6,153 nt of DNA from Ilumatobacteraceae bacterium (lineage in GTDB: Bacteria > Actinomycetota > Acidimicrobiia > Acidimicrobiales > Ilumatobacteraceae), in the NCBI GenBank assembly GCA_023257035.1, contig JALRDI010000177.1, positions 1 to 6,153 of the forward strand, given 5' to 3'. Positions 5,781 through 6,153 of the stretch are shown one piece after another. Numbering within the stretch: position 1 is the first letter of the stretch; the number at the start of each line of letters is the position of its first letter. The position numbers were made by a program, and so were the translations under genes. Under the pieces are notes generated by a model. The model was not told the DNA's origin. It made no database searches and was given only the letters and a program-made list of their open reading frames with translations.

Positions 5781-6153
5781 TCACTGCGCTGCAGCGGTCG
5801 AGACCCGCTCGGTCACGACCTTTGAAGAACCACCCGGCTGCATTGACACCCCGAGCAATGCATCGCCTGCTTCCATCGTGCGCTTCTGGTGCGACACAAT
5901 GAGCAACTGCGCTTCTTTGCGGAATTCTTGAATCAGATTCAAGAATCGGTGCAGGTTGACATCGTCAAGCGCCGCTTCAACTTCGTCCATGACATAGAAC
6001 GGCGAAGGACGAGACCGGAACACAGCGAAGAGGAACGCAAGGGCGGTCAAGGAGCGCTCGCCTCCAGAGAGCAGAGAGAGTTTCTTCACGTTCTTTCCGC
6101 TCGGCTTGGCTTCGACTTCGATACCGGTGTTCAACATGTCATCTGGAGCGGTC
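5781..6153 (-). CDS. smc: Chromosome segregation ATPase SMC, C-terminal end (5' part beyond window)
   Basis: The last 123 codons of SMC are present, with the reading frame open through the right edge. This is the C-terminal half of the ABC-type head that joins the N-terminal Walker A half to form the condensin ATPase acting with ScpA/ScpB in chromosome compaction and segregation. Fragment residues 28-32 are the signature LSGGE, within KKLSLLSGGERSLTALAFLF. The Walker B and D-loop are FYVMDEVEAALDDVN (52-66). The H-loop histidine is in LLIVSHQKRTMEAGD (H88), followed by the usual GVSMQ segment. The order LSGGE, DEVEAALDD, SHxKRTM is specific to SMC and rules out a generic ABC transporter or RecN. 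It ends in TGA (5783-5781) and leads into ftsY, an order widespread in Gram-positive bacteria. A Met codon at 6137 is internal, not the gene start. Confidence 0.97.
   Translation of the reverse strand, partial: TAPDDMLNTGIEVEAKPSGKNVKKLSLLSGGERSLTALAFLFAVFRSRPSPFYVMDEVEAALDDVNLHRFLNLIQEFRKEAQLLIVSHQKRTMEAGDALLGVSMQPGGSSKVVTERVSTAAAQ

Overview
The window is wholly bacterial. It is filled by five genes, all on the minus strand, so transcription runs from right to left. In transcription order they are: the 3' end of smc (chromosome condensin ATPase); ftsY (signal-recognition-particle receptor GTPase); a large acidic lipoprotein whose last ~55 residues look like an I78-type protease-inhibitor domain; a 760-residue formylglycine-dependent arylsulfatase; and the 5' part of a metallo-beta-lactamase-fold hydrolase of the RNase Z-like group. 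Both outer genes run off the window edges. I saw no tRNA, rRNA, CRISPR array, insertion sequence or phage gene, and no non-coding stretch longer than about 90 bases.

The organism is most likely an actinobacterium of moderate GC content, perhaps an Acidimicrobiia-like lineage; the finer placement is a guess. The reasons are the smc-ftsY order, the FtsY with an N-terminal membrane segment and a long acidic linker, the close resemblance of the sulfatase to the ~787-residue mycobacterial AtsA/AtsD type, and several starts that lack a Shine-Dalgarno sequence.

Layout: smc ends at 5781, and a 44-base gap holding an imperfect inverted repeat leads to ftsY (5736-4528). A further 44 bases with a good ribosome binding site lead to the lipoprotein (best start 4483, stop 2906). 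A 90-base gap, the longest here, contains a candidate promoter placed so that the sulfatase mRNA would begin at or next to its ATG (2815). The sulfatase stop and the MBL-hydrolase start share the tetranucleotide ATGA (533-536), so these two are probably translated together.

Functionally there are two parts. smc-ftsY is core machinery for chromosome segregation and membrane-protein targeting. The sulfatase and MBL hydrolase form an accessory catabolic pair, probably acting on a sulfate ester in the cytoplasm, since neither has a signal peptide. The lipoprotein between them is predicted to be anchored on the outer face of the membrane and may bind or inhibit proteases; its link to either part is unknown. 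I found no clear evidence of an entirely new multi-gene system. The most noteworthy items are the inhibitor-tailed lipoprotein and the translationally coupled sulfatase/MBL pair.
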